DNA of 64,000 bases from SZAS-103 sp964449135 (GTDB lineage Bacteria; Pseudomonadota; Gammaproteobacteria; Xanthomonadales; Xanthomonadaceae), in contig CAYUXZ010000002.1 in NCBI GenBank assembly GCA_964449135.1, positions 1 through 64,000 on the forward strand, read 5' to 3'. This document shows positions 26,067 through 34,650 of this stretch, in pieces. Made by a program: the position numbers and the translations under genes. The notes below the pieces were generated by a model. The model did not search any database. It was not told the origin of the DNA and saw nothing but the letters and a program-made list of their open reading frames with translations. The first letter of the stretch is position 1. The number at the start of each line of letters is the position of its first letter.

Positions 26067-26537
26067 TCAGCCGCGGTGGTAGGGATGGTTCGCGAGCAGG
26101 CTCGCCGCGCGATAGAGCTGCTCGGCGACTAAAAGCCGCACAAGCATGTGTGGCAGCGTGAGCGGACCCAGCGACCATTGCTCGTGCGCAACGGACAGAA
26201 CCTCCGGCGCATGGCCTTCGGGGCCTCCGATCAGCATGGCCAGATCACGGCCCTGCCCGCGCCAGTACTCCAGGCGCTGCGCGAGCTGCTCCGAGGAATG
26301 CATCTTCCCGCGTCCGTCGAGCGCGACGACGTGCGCGTTCTTCGGCAATGCGGCGATCACGCGCTGGCCTTCCTCGACCGTCGCGCGCGCGGAGTCGCGA
26401 TTTTTCCCGCGAAGTCCCGGCGCAATCTCGACCAGTTCCAGCGGCAGCCAGTGCGACAGCCGCTTCGCGTAATCGGCGTAGCCGGCGGCGACCCAGTCCG
26501 GCGCGCGTTCGCCGACCGCGATCAGCCGCGCTTTCAC
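26067..26537 (-). CDS. rlmH: 23S rRNA pseudouridine-1915 N3-methyltransferase
   Basis: SPOUT-class methyltransferase that adds the N3 methyl group to pseudouridine 1915 in helix 69 of 23S rRNA. 156 residues (E. coli 155). Motifs: N-terminal KARLIAVGERAPDWV, then VVALDGRGKMHSSEQ, the SAM knot LAMLIGGPEGHAPEV, and the C-terminal LTLPHMLVRLLVAEQLYRA followed by HPYHRG. The GTG at 26537 overlaps the preceding gene's TAG by one base. Last gene of the leuS-lptE-holA-nadD-rsfS cluster. Confidence 0.95.
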   Translation of the reverse strand: MKARLIAVGERAPDWVAAGYADYAKRLSHWLPLELVEIAPGLRGKNRDSARATVEEGQRVIAALPKNAHVVALDGRGKMHSSEQLAQRLEYWRGQGRDLAMLIGGPEGHAPEVLSVAHEQWSLGPLTLPHMLVRLLVAEQLYRAASLLANHPYHRG

Positions 26538-26869
26538 TACGCGGATTTCTCCACGCGCACCGCGGTGCCGTAGCAGAGCACTTCGGTGAGTCCGTCCATG
26601 AGCTCGGTCGCGTCGTAGCGCAACGCTACGATCGCGTTCGCGCCCATCTGGTCGGCGTGCCTGCACATCAGCTCGAAAGCCTCGTTGCGCGCCTGCTCGC
26701 ACAATTCGGTATAGACGGTGATATTGCCGCCAAAGAGAGATTGCAATCCGCCGAGCACGTTGCCGACGATCGAGCGCGAGCGCACGGTGATGCCGCGCAC
26801 GATGCCGAAGTTCCGGACGATGAGGTAGCCCGGCAACTCGAAGGTGCCGGTGATCATGTCGTGCTGCAT
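26537..26869 (-). CDS. YbjQ/DUF74 family protein
   Basis: A 110-residue protein of the YbjQ (DUF74) family, small proteins that form pentamers; some are annotated heavy-metal-binding from sequence only. Landmarks: LPGYLIVRNFGIVRGITVRSRSIVGN and ELMCRHADQMGANAIVALRYDAT near 65-90. It is inserted between rsfS (3 bp upstream) and rlmH (1-bp overlap), which are adjacent in E. coli, so it must be co-transcribed with ribosome-related genes. No direct functional link is known. Confidence 0.9.
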   Translation of the reverse strand: MQHDMITGTFELPGYLIVRNFGIVRGITVRSRSIVGNVLGGLQSLFGGNITVYTELCEQARNEAFELMCRHADQMGANAIVALRYDATELMDGLTEVLCYGTAVRVEKSA

Positions 26870-26872
26870 GGC

Positions 26873-27265
26873 CTACTCCATTTCGGGCGGCTGGTCGCCG
26901 ACCGTCCACAGGCGCTCGAGCGCGTAGAACTCGCGCACGCGCGGCAACATCACGTGGACGATCACGTCGCCCAAGTCCACTAGCACCCATTCGGCTTCGC
27001 GTTCGCCTTCCACGCCCAGCGGCATCACGCCGGTCTTCTTGGCGTGCTTGACGACTTCGTCGGCGATGGATTTGACGTGGCGGGTTGACGTGCCCGAGGT
27101 GACGACGAGGTAATCGGCGATGCTGGTCTTGCCGCGCACGTCGATTTCGACGGTGTCCCTGGATTTGATCTCTTCGAGCGCCGCGCGGATGTGGACGAGG
27201 AGTGCCTCGGGCGACGGCGGCGGTTCCGGCATGCGGGTCTTGATGACGACGGCTTGTGCGGTCAA
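26873..27265 (-). CDS. rsfS: Ribosome silencing factor RsfS
   Basis: Binds L14 on the 50S subunit and blocks subunit joining when nutrients run short. The product matches the RsfS/YbeB/Iojap family: IRAALEEIKSRDTVEIDVRGKTSIADYLVVTSGTSTRHVKSIADEV in the first half and EWVLVDLGDVIVHVMLPRVREFYALERLW in the second. Start: TTG 27265 (130 aa) with GAGG 10 nt upstream, or ATG 27232 (119 aa) without a clear ribosome site; I prefer the TTG but am unsure. Lies 57 bp after nadD. Confidence 0.93.
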   Translation of the reverse strand: MTAQAVVIKTRMPEPPPSPEALLVHIRAALEEIKSRDTVEIDVRGKTSIADYLVVTSGTSTRHVKSIADEVVKHAKKTGVMPLGVEGEREAEWVLVDLGDVIVHVMLPRVREFYALERLWTVGDQPPEME

Positions 27266-27322
27266 GTGGCTGTGTCCTCTGAGGCGGCGGCAGGCCGCGG
27301 GATCAGTATATGACTCCGCGGA

Positions 27323-27970
27323 TCAGGTTGTGCGACACCCGTACAGGCCATGCCGGCGGATGTAGCCGGAAACCACCGACGGCACATGCTCGTCCACGTC
27401 CGTGCCATCGGCGAGCCGGCCGCGCACGGCGGTCGCCGATTCCTGGCGGTGCAAGTCCAGGCGGAATACCCCGCCCGCCGGCGTTTTCTCGAGTGCGGAC
27501 GGTTCGACCGTCCAGCGCGCTGCGACTTCGAACTGCAGCTCCGGCAGCAGCTGGTCCAGCGGGTAGCCGGGCCGTGCGGCCACGATCAGGTGCGCCAAGC
27601 TGAACAATTCGCGCCAGTGGTGCCAGGTCGCCAGGTCGCGGAACGCGTCGGCGCCGAGCAGCCAGGCCAGCGGCGCGATCTCGCCGATCTCGGCGCGGAC
27701 TTCGCGGATCGTGTCGACCGAATACGAAGGACCGGTCCGGTGCAACTCGCGCCGGTCCACGCGCAAGCGTGGATGGCCCTCGATCGCCAGATCGAGCATC
27801 GCGGCGCGGTCGAGTGCGCTCGCGCCCGGCGGCGCGCGATGCGGCGGATCGGCCGATGGCAGCAGCGCGACGTCCGTGTCGAACCGCCTGGCGGCGGCGT
27901 CCGCGACCGCGAGATGGCCTTCGTGCACCGGATCGAAGGTCCCGCCGTAGAGAATGCGGATCGTGCTCAC
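27323..27970 (-). CDS. nadD: Nicotinate-nucleotide adenylyltransferase
   Basis: Transfers AMP from ATP to nicotinate mononucleotide, giving deamido-NAD in NAD synthesis. 215 residues: the nucleotidyltransferase motif GGTFDPVHEGHL near residue 9, LLPSADPPHR, and LGADAFRDLATWHHWRELFSLAHLIVAARPG. The C-terminal SATAVRGRLADG corresponds to the usual ISSTxIR motif; the second Ser is replaced by Ala, a common variation. GTG start at 27970 overlaps the holA stop (GTGA), so it is translationally coupled. Confidence 0.96.
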   Translation of the reverse strand: MSTIRILYGGTFDPVHEGHLAVADAAARRFDTDVALLPSADPPHRAPPGASALDRAAMLDLAIEGHPRLRVDRRELHRTGPSYSVDTIREVRAEIGEIAPLAWLLGADAFRDLATWHHWRELFSLAHLIVAARPGYPLDQLLPELQFEVAARWTVEPSALEKTPAGGVFRLDLHRQESATAVRGRLADGTDVDEHVPSVVSGYIRRHGLYGCRTT

Positions 27971-29001
27971 GCGCTCAGCAGCTTGCGCGCGCGCGGCTGG
28001 GCGACCGCGGCCAGCAGACGCTCCATCGCGACCCAGGGATCGCCGTCCGCGCGGCCCTTGGACATGCGGTCAATGCGTCCGGCCTCGATCGCGAACGATT
28101 CCCAGCGCGCGGCATCGTGGCGTTTGAGCGCATCCCGATACTGCGCCTGCTTGGAATCCCAGATGCGTTGAGCGGCCATCGCCGAGCGCAGATCGCCGCC
28201 GCGCGCCGCTTCAGCGGACAACGCGGCCAGCTGCAGCAGCGTCTGCACGATCGGCCCCATCAGCGCGGGCACCGCCTCGCCCTCGGCGCGCAGCGCGCGC
28301 AGGATGCGCAAGGCGCGCGAAGCCTCGCCGGCGATGCAGGCGTCGACGAGCTTGAAGGCATCGAAACGCGCGGAATCGGCGACGAGCTGTTCCATCTGCT
28401 TCGCATCAATTCGGCGCTTACCGTCGCTGAGCAACGCGAGCTTGTCGACCTCCTGCGCCGCCGCGAGCAGATTCCCTTCGACGCGTTCGGCAAGCAATTC
28501 CGCGGCGTCGTGGCTGGCGTCGATACCGCGCGCGCGCATTCGCAGCAGCAGCCAGTCGGGCAGCTTGTGGCGCGGCGTGCCCCACATCGCGAGCACATGG
28601 CCGGCTTTCGCGATCGCCTTCACCCACGCGGACTCGGCCTGTTTCCTGCTCCATTCCATGCAGGTGACCAGCAGCGTGGTGCCGGGCGGCGGATCCTTGC
28701 AGAATGAAACGATCACCTCGCTACCTTCCTTGCCGACCTTACCGTCGGGCGCGCGCACATCGAGCAGGCGCGAGCGCGCGAACAGGCTCATCGCCGAGAA
28801 ATCGCCGACCAGCGTGTCCCAGTCGAAACGGCCGTCGACGTCGTAGATTTCGCGCTCGTAACTTTCTGCACGGGCTTTCGCGCGCACCGCGTCGGCGGCC
28901 TCGATCACGCGCAGTTCCTCGACGCCGGCGATCAGGATCGCCGCAGGCAGCGATGCTTTGCCGAGCTGGCGGGCGAACGCGGTTTCGTCGTCGAATTGCA
29001 T
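27967..29001 (-). CDS. holA: DNA polymerase III delta subunit
   Basis: Clamp-loader subunit that opens the beta sliding clamp. 344 residues (E. coli 343). Recognisable features: AILIAGVEELRVIEAADAVRAKA, YDVDGRFDWDTLVGDFSAMSLFARSRLLDVRAPDGKVGKEG (clamp-binding N-terminal region), and LLAAAQEVDKLALL in the lid domain. The usual order leuS-lptE-holA-nadD is kept: 30 bp after lptE, GTGA overlap with nadD. Confidence 0.95.
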   Translation of the reverse strand: MQFDDETAFARQLGKASLPAAILIAGVEELRVIEAADAVRAKARAESYEREIYDVDGRFDWDTLVGDFSAMSLFARSRLLDVRAPDGKVGKEGSEVIVSFCKDPPPGTTLLVTCMEWSRKQAESAWVKAIAKAGHVLAMWGTPRHKLPDWLLLRMRARGIDASHDAAELLAERVEGNLLAAAQEVDKLALLSDGKRRIDAKQMEQLVADSARFDAFKLVDACIAGEASRALRILRALRAEGEAVPALMGPIVQTLLQLAALSAEAARGGDLRSAMAAQRIWDSKQAQYRDALKRHDAARWESFAIEAGRIDRMSKGRADGDPWVAMERLLAAVAQPRARKLLSA

Positions 29002-29031
29002 CAGTGGCCGAAACGCATCAGCCGGTAGCGA

Positions 29032-29544
29032 TCACGACTTGCGGTTGCGGAGCGCGATGCCGATCCGGCGCATGATCGACGCGGCCATGTCGCGCTGCAT
29101 CTCCTCGCGGATCGTGCTCTGCTCCTGCGAGGCGCCGAGCGCGTGGCTGTCGTCGTAGGTGTAGTCGCGCTGCAGCCTGATGTCCTGCAGCGGCGCGATG
29201 TCGGTGTTGTCGGCGGCGACGAAGGCGAACTTCACCGTGTAGGTGACCACGTATTCGCGCACATGCGCGAAGCTGTCGACGGACAACGGACCCTCGTTCC
29301 AGGTTTCGCTGACCACGCGCAGGGTCGCGACTTTCGCATCGGCAGGCATCGCCGCCTGCGCATTCGCCCTCGTCAGCGCGCGCGACAGGCCGTCCGCGAG
29401 CGGGCTGTACGGATCGCTGCCGACGACCTTCACCGGCCCGAGATCAGCGGGAACGGCCAGTTCGGCGCGCGGATGGAAACCGCATCCGGCGAGCGCAAAC
29501 GCACTCAGGCAAAGGGACGACAGGACGATTCGGCGCAGGCTCAT
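29032..29544 (-). CDS. lptE: LPS-assembly lipoprotein LptE
   Basis: Outer-membrane lipoprotein that plugs the LptD barrel for lipopolysaccharide insertion. 170 residues with a lipoprotein signal peptide ending in the lipobox LAGC (Cys21) followed by GFHPR, typical of LptE. The mature region fits LptE in its VVSETWNEGPLSVDSFAHVREYVVTYTVKFAFV strand pattern and EEMQRDMAASIMRRIG C-terminal helix. 54 bp after leuS. Confidence 0.93.
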   Translation of the reverse strand: MSLRRIVLSSLCLSAFALAGCGFHPRAELAVPADLGPVKVVGSDPYSPLADGLSRALTRANAQAAMPADAKVATLRVVSETWNEGPLSVDSFAHVREYVVTYTVKFAFVAADNTDIAPLQDIRLQRDYTYDDSHALGASQEQSTIREEMQRDMAASIMRRIGIALRNRKS

Positions 29545-29598
29545 GTACGGGTTCCGGTGCGGATCGGCGGGATGGATGCCGCCATCATACGTCGCGCA

Positions 29599-32352
29599 TC
29601 AGGCCGACGCGACGATATTGACGATCTTGCCCGGCACCACGATCAGCTTGCGCACGGTCAATCCCTCGAGGAACTTCGCCGCGTTGGGTTCGGCCAACGC
29701 GGCGGACTCGATGGTTTCGCGCGCGGCGTCCACCGCGACCTCGATGGTGCCGCGCAGCTTGCCGTTGACCTGAACGGCAAGTTTCACCGCGTCCCTCACC
29801 AGCGCGGCCTTGTCGGCTTTCGGCCAGGCCACGTCCTCGATCAGCGTTTCGGCGTGGCCCAGCGTTTGCCACAGCGCGTGGCTCAGATGCGGCGTGATCG
29901 GATTGAGCAGCAGCACGATGGCTTCGAACGCTTCCTGCCGCAGCGCGCGCGACGTCGGATCGCTGCCCGCGAATTTCGCGAGTGCATTCATCAGTTCCAT
30001 CAGCGAGGCGATCGCGGTGTTGAAATGCAGGCGACGGCCGATGTCGTCGCCGACCTTCTCGATCACTTCGTGCAACTGCCGACGCAGCGCCTTCGCTGCC
30101 GCGTTCGCGGAATCCGGCTGCGCGCCACGATCCGTCGGACCTGCGGCAACGTGCAGATGCACATCGCGCCAGAGCCTGCGCATGAAGCGCGCCATGCCCT
30201 CCACGCCGGCTTCGTTCCATTCCAGCGACTGTTCGGGCGGCGCCGCGAACATCGAGAACAGGCGCACGGTGTCGGCGCCGTACTTGTCCACCATCGTCTG
30301 CGGATCGACGCCGTTGTTCTTGGACTTGGACATCTTCTCGGTGCCGCCGATCTTCACCGGCTTGCCGTCCGCTTTCAGGCGCGCGCCGACCACGCGCGCG
30401 CGTTCGTCGCGCTCGATCTCCACATCGGCGGGATTGATCCAGTCCTTCGAGCCATCGGCGTTGTCGCGATAGAAGGTCTCCGCGATCACCATGCCCTGGC
30501 AGAGCAGGTTCGTCGCGGGTTCGTTCGAATGCACCAGGCCTTCGTCGCGCAGCAGCTTGTGATAGAAACGGAAATACAGCAGGTGCAGGATCGCGTGCTC
30601 GATGCCGCCGATGTACTGGTCCACCGGCAGCCAGTGGTTCGCGCGCGTGTCGACCATGTCGGTCGCGCCCGGACAGGTGTAGCGCGCGTAGTACCAGCTC
30701 GACTCCATGAAGGTGTCGAAGGTGTCGGTCTCGCGCTCGGCCGGACCCCCGCACTGCGGACACGTGGTCTTGCGCCACTCCGGATCGGCCTTGATCGGCG
30801 AGCCCGTGCCCATGAACTGCACGTCTTCGGGCAGCACGACCGGCAGCTGGCCCTCGGGCACCGGCACCGCATCGCATTTGCCGCAATAGACGATCGGAAT
30901 CGGGCAGCCCCAGTAGCGCTGGCGCGACACGCCCCAATCGCGCAGGCGGAAATTCACGCGACGCGCGCCGCGCCCTTCGGTTTCGAATTTCGCCGCGAGC
31001 GCATCGAACGCCTGCCGGTAGTCCATCCCGTCGAGCTCACCGGAATTCACGCAAGTGCCGTATTCGGTGTATGCGCCCTCGACGATGACGCGTTGCTCGA
31101 ACTCCTCGACCACGCCCATCGCGCCGGCCGGTTCGAGCACGTCCAGCGCACGGCTTTCGCCAAGCGCCGCGCTCATCGGGTCGGCATTGCTGGCCGCATC
31201 GCGGCCGAGGTCAACGATCGCGTCGCGCACCGCATCGCTGACGATCACCATCTTGATCAGCAGGTCGTATTTCGTCGCGAATTCCCAGTCGCGCTGATCG
31301 TGCCCCGGAACGCCCATCACCGCGCCGGTGCCGTAGCCCATCAGCACGAAGTTCGCGACCCACACCGGCACGCGCTCGCCACTGACTGGGTGGATCGCGT
31401 GGATGCCGGTGAACACGCCTTTCTTTTCCTGCGTCTCCAGATCCGCCTCGGCGGTGCCGCCGTGCCGGCATTCCTCGATGAACGCGGCGACTTCCGGCCG
31501 GCTTGCGGCGGCTTGCAGCGCGAGCGGGTGCTCGGCCGCGATCGACAGGAAGGTCACGCCCATCAACGTGTCCGGCCGCGTGGTGAACACGGTGACCGGA
31601 TCAAAGCCGTCGACGTCAAAACGGATGTCCAGGCCTTCACTGCGCCCGATCCAGTTGCGCTGCATGGTCTTGACCGAGTCGGGCCAGCCCGGCAGGCGGT
31701 CGAGCTCGTCGAGCAATTCCTGCGCGTACGCGGTGATCTTCAGGAACCACTGCGGAATTTCGCGCTTCTCGACGATCGCGCCGGTGCGCCAGCCGCGGCC
31801 GTCGATGACCTGCTCGTTCGCGAGCACGGTCTGGTCCACCGGATCCCAGTTCACCACCGACTGCTTGCGATACGCCAGGCCTTTCTTGAACAGGCGCACG
31901 AACATGCGCTGCTCGTGCACGTAGTATTCGGGCCGGCAGGTCGCGAACTCGCGCGACCAGTCGATCGCGTAGCCCATCGTCGCGAGCTGGCCGCGCATGT
32001 GCTCGATGTTCGCGTAGGTCCACTTCGCCGGCGCGGTGTTGTTCTTGATCGCCGCGTTCTCCGCGGGCAGGCCGAACGCGTCCCAGCCCATCGGCTGCAG
32101 CACGTTGCGGCCCTGCATGCGCTGGAAGCGGCTGATCACGTCGCCGATCGTGTAGTTGCGCACGTGGCCCATGTGCAGCGCGCCGGAGGGATACGGCAGC
32201 ATCGACAGGCAGTAGAACTTCGGCCTCGGGTCGGCCTCGTTGACCTCGAACGCGCGGGTGCGCGACCAGTAGGCCTGCGCAGCGGATTCGACCGCGCGCG
32301 GGTCGTAGGCGGGGACCGCGCTGCGGTCTGACGGTTCGGGACGGTCTTGCAT
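29599..32352 (-). CDS. leuS: Leucyl-tRNA synthetase
   Basis: Class I synthetase charging tRNA-Leu. 917 residues, longer than E. coli LeuS (860). HIGH-type motif HMGH at residues 60-63 within MLPYPSGALHMGHVRNYTIGD; KMSKSKNNG near residue 672; the editing (CP1) domain contains TRPDTLMGVTFLSIAAEHPL. A zinc-finger-like CGKCDAV...CPQCGG pair is present in the region around 510-560. The ATG at 32352 lacks a strong ribosome site; the frame continues upstream in unrelated sequence. First gene of the lptE-holA-nadD-rsfS-rlmH cluster and divergent from chrB. Confidence 0.97.
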   Translation of the reverse strand: MQDRPEPSDRSAVPAYDPRAVESAAQAYWSRTRAFEVNEADPRPKFYCLSMLPYPSGALHMGHVRNYTIGDVISRFQRMQGRNVLQPMGWDAFGLPAENAAIKNNTAPAKWTYANIEHMRGQLATMGYAIDWSREFATCRPEYYVHEQRMFVRLFKKGLAYRKQSVVNWDPVDQTVLANEQVIDGRGWRTGAIVEKREIPQWFLKITAYAQELLDELDRLPGWPDSVKTMQRNWIGRSEGLDIRFDVDGFDPVTVFTTRPDTLMGVTFLSIAAEHPLALQAAASRPEVAAFIEECRHGGTAEADLETQEKKGVFTGIHAIHPVSGERVPVWVANFVLMGYGTGAVMGVPGHDQRDWEFATKYDLLIKMVIVSDAVRDAIVDLGRDAASNADPMSAALGESRALDVLEPAGAMGVVEEFEQRVIVEGAYTEYGTCVNSGELDGMDYRQAFDALAAKFETEGRGARRVNFRLRDWGVSRQRYWGCPIPIVYCGKCDAVPVPEGQLPVVLPEDVQFMGTGSPIKADPEWRKTTCPQCGGPAERETDTFDTFMESSWYYARYTCPGATDMVDTRANHWLPVDQYIGGIEHAILHLLYFRFYHKLLRDEGLVHSNEPATNLLCQGMVIAETFYRDNADGSKDWINPADVEIERDERARVVGARLKADGKPVKIGGTEKMSKSKNNGVDPQTMVDKYGADTVRLFSMFAAPPEQSLEWNEAGVEGMARFMRRLWRDVHLHVAAGPTDRGAQPDSANAAAKALRRQLHEVIEKVGDDIGRRLHFNTAIASLMELMNALAKFAGSDPTSRALRQEAFEAIVLLLNPITPHLSHALWQTLGHAETLIEDVAWPKADKAALVRDAVKLAVQVNGKLRGTIEVAVDAARETIESAALAEPNAAKFLEGLTVRKLIVVPGKIVNIVASA

Positions 32353-32469
32353 CGGGATTACGGCGGGTCTGCGTGCTTCGGACAGAGCAGCGTATCGCAG
32401 CGCAGCAATCCGGCCAAGCCATCCGGGCGGGGTTTGGTACGCGAGCACGGGACGGTCCGACTTTCTTTG

Positions 32470-32500
32470 TTGTAGATTATTCTACATAGTTGTAGAATAA
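32470..32500 (+). promoter_or_regulatory. Palindromic operator and probable promoter of the chromate operon
   Basis: Two interlocking perfect inverted repeats: TGTAGA (32471-32476) with TCTACA (32481-32486), and the 10-bp TTATTCTACA (32477-32486) with TGTAGAATAA (32491-32500) across a 4-base centre. The segment is AT-rich in a GC-rich genome. TAGAAT at 32493-32498 fits a -10 element, with a weak TTGTAG at 32470 17 bp upstream. Transcription would then start at about the ATG of chrB (32506), so the palindrome overlaps the promoter, as expected for repression by ChrB. Confidence 0.7.
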
Positions 32501-32505
32501 GTTAT

Positions 32506-33480
32506 ATGAAACCTGCCGCAACTTCCTGGCTGTTGCTGATCCTGTCACTGCCGACAGAGAACGCCACGGCGCGCATGCGCTTCTGGCGCGGCCTGAAGGC
32601 GATGGGTTGCGCGGTGCTTCGCGATGGCGTCTACGTCCTTCCCGACAGCGAATCGCGCCGGCTGGCGCTCGATGAAATGGCCGACGCCGTGGTCGAGGCG
32701 GGCGGCGCCGCGCACATCATCGCGACTACGAGCCGCGATCGCGCACAGGAGGCGCTGTTCCGCGGATTGTTCGATCGCAGCGAGGATTACGCGTACTTCG
32801 CGAAATCGCTGAATGCCGCACGCAAGTCGCTCGCGAAGCTTTCGCCGCCGGAAATCCAGCGCCTGCAGCGGCGGCTGCGGCGCGAACACGAGGCGTTGCG
32901 CGCGATCGATTTCTTCCCCAACGATGCCGCCACCCGGGCACACGCGGCGTGGGCGGATTTCGTCGGCGTGGTCGATACCGTGCTCTCGCCCGACGAGCCG
33001 CATGCGGCCGCGGGCGCGATTCCGCGCCTGCAGCGCAAGGACTACCGGGCGCGGACCTGGGCGACGCGACGCGGTCTGTGGGTCGATCGCGTCGCGAGTG
33101 CGTGGCTGATCCGGCGCTTCATCGACCCGGACGCGCGCTTCGTCTGGCTGGACAAACCCTCCGCGTGCCCGAAGTCGGCGCTGGGATTCGATTTCGACGG
33201 CGCGCGCTTCACCCATGTCGGCGAGCGCGTGACCTTCGAGGTACTGCTCTCGAGCTTCGGACTCGACGACGATGCCGGTCTTGCACGACTGGCCGCGCTG
33301 GTGCGCACGCTCGACATCGGCGGCGAGAGCGTACCGGAAGCGGCCGGTTTCGAGGCCTTGATGACCGCGGCACGCGCGCAGGCGAGGGACGACGACGCCC
33401 TGCTCGCGCAGATGAGCGGCACACTCGATGCGCTGTACGCGTTCTATTCCGTGCCATCCGGCAAGGCGAGGCGGCGATGA
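32506..33480 (+). CDS. chrB: Chromate-sensing regulator/resistance protein ChrB
   Basis: 324 residues. In Ochrobactrum and Cupriavidus, ChrB is a chromate-responsive repressor of the chr operon. N-terminal region: SWLLLILSLPTENATARMRFWRGLKAMGCAVLRDGVYVLP; C-terminal ChrB domain: TWATRRGLWVDRVASAWLIRRFIDPDARFVW, then FTHVGERVTFEVLLSSFGL. No ribosome-binding site precedes the ATG at 32506 and the predicted transcription start falls at or next to it, so a leaderless message is likely. Overlaps chrA (ATGA). Divergent from leuS with 153 bp between them. Confidence 0.93.
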   Translation: MKPAATSWLLLILSLPTENATARMRFWRGLKAMGCAVLRDGVYVLPDSESRRLALDEMADAVVEAGGAAHIIATTSRDRAQEALFRGLFDRSEDYAYFAKSLNAARKSLAKLSPPEIQRLQRRLRREHEALRAIDFFPNDAATRAHAAWADFVGVVDTVLSPDEPHAAAGAIPRLQRKDYRARTWATRRGLWVDRVASAWLIRRFIDPDARFVWLDKPSACPKSALGFDFDGARFTHVGERVTFEVLLSSFGLDDDAGLARLAALVRTLDIGGESVPEAAGFEALMTAARAQARDDDALLAQMSGTLDALYAFYSVPSGKARRR

Positions 33481-34634
33481 ACGAAACCGCTGCGATCCCG
33501 CGCTACAGCCTGTGGGAGCTGACGCGTTACGCGCTCAAGCTCGGCAGCATCGGCTTCGGCGGCCCGGTCGCGTTGGTCGGCTACATGCACCGCGACCTCG
33601 TCGAGCGGCGGCGATGGATCGCCGAAGCCGATTACAAGGAAGGACTCACTCTCGCGCAATTGATGCCGGGGCCGCTGGCTGCGCAGCTCGCGATGTACCT
33701 GGGTTACGTGCACTACCGGCGGCTCGGCGCGACGTTGGTGGGAATCGCCTTCGTGCTGCCTTCCTTTCTGATGGTCGCCGCTTTGGGATGGTTTTACACG
33801 CGCTACGGCGGTCTCGACTGGATGCAAGCAGTGTTCTACGGGGTCGGCGCCGCGGTGATCGGCATCATCTCGCTCAGCGCCTGCAAGCTCACCGCGAAAA
33901 ACCTCGGCCGCGACTGGCTGACGTGGGCCGTTTATCTGGTCAGCGCGGTTGTCACCGCGATCACCGCATCGGAATTCGTGTGGATCTTCCTCCTGAGCGG
34001 ACTGCTCGTCTGGCTCGTGCGCGCGCCGCCCCGTTTCATCAAGCGCGGCGGCGCCGCGCTGTCGATTGCAGCGCCGATCGGAGCATCGTGGAACGCGCCG
34101 CTCCTCGGCCAGCTGCTGGCCTTCTTCGCCAAAGCCGGCGCGTTCGTCTTCGGTAGCGGTCTGGCGATCGTGCCGTTCCTGTACGGCGGCGTCGTCACCG
34201 AACATCACTGGTTGAGCGAGCACCAATTCGTCGATGCGGTGGCGGTCGCAATGATCACGCCCGGTCCGGTCGTGATCACGGTCGGCTTCATCGGCTACCT
34301 CATCGCGGGCCTGCCCGGTGCAGTCGTGGCGGCGGTCGGCACCTTCACGCCGTGCTACCTGTTCACGATCCTGCCCGCGCCGTACTTCCACAAGCACGGC
34401 AAGCGCGCGGGCATCCTCGCGTTCATCAGCGGCGCGACGGCGGCGGCGATCGGCACGATTGCCGGCGCCGTGATCGTGCTGGGGCGGCGTTCGATCACGG
34501 ACCTGCCGACCCTGCTGATCGCACTCGTGGCGATCGCCGTGCTGTGGAAGTTCAACAAGCTACCCGAGCCGGTCATCGTTGTCGTTGCGGCCGGTCTCGG
34601 GTTGCTGCTGTATCCGTTCGCTGCGCATCACTGA
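33477..34634 (+). CDS. chrA: Chromate efflux transporter ChrA
   Basis: Inner-membrane CHR-family antiporter that expels chromate. 385 residues, a long-chain type with two homologous halves: GSIGFGGPVALVGYMHRDLVERRRW in the first and GSGLAIVPFLYGGVVTEHHWLSEHQFVDAVAVAMITPGPVVITVGFIGY in the second. About ten hydrophobic segments. The ATG at 33477 overlaps the chrB stop, so the long frame reaching back into chrB is rejected. Followed after 16 bp by a superoxide dismutase gene, which matches the chrBAC order known from chromate-resistance elements. Confidence 0.95.
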   Translation: MNETAAIPRYSLWELTRYALKLGSIGFGGPVALVGYMHRDLVERRRWIAEADYKEGLTLAQLMPGPLAAQLAMYLGYVHYRRLGATLVGIAFVLPSFLMVAALGWFYTRYGGLDWMQAVFYGVGAAVIGIISLSACKLTAKNLGRDWLTWAVYLVSAVVTAITASEFVWIFLLSGLLVWLVRAPPRFIKRGGAALSIAAPIGASWNAPLLGQLLAFFAKAGAFVFGSGLAIVPFLYGGVVTEHHWLSEHQFVDAVAVAMITPGPVVITVGFIGYLIAGLPGAVVAAVGTFTPCYLFTILPAPYFHKHGKRAGILAFISGATAAAIGTIAGAVIVLGRRSITDLPTLLIALVAIAVLWKFNKLPEPVIVVVAAGLGLLLYPFAAHH

Positions 34635-34650
34635 TGCCGAGGAGGCTCGC

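Noticed and set aside
27291..27322. Near-direct repeat CCGCGG(G)ATCAG in the rsfS-nadD gap as a regulatory site
   Set aside because: Only two short copies in a GC-rich background, no palindrome or known factor; could be chance.
29143..32331. 1062-codon open frame on the plus strand antisense to leuS
   Set aside because: High G+C and codon bias make long antisense frames common here; the translation is low-complexity (Arg, His, Ala and Val rich) with no domain pattern, whereas leuS on the other strand has clear synthetase motifs.
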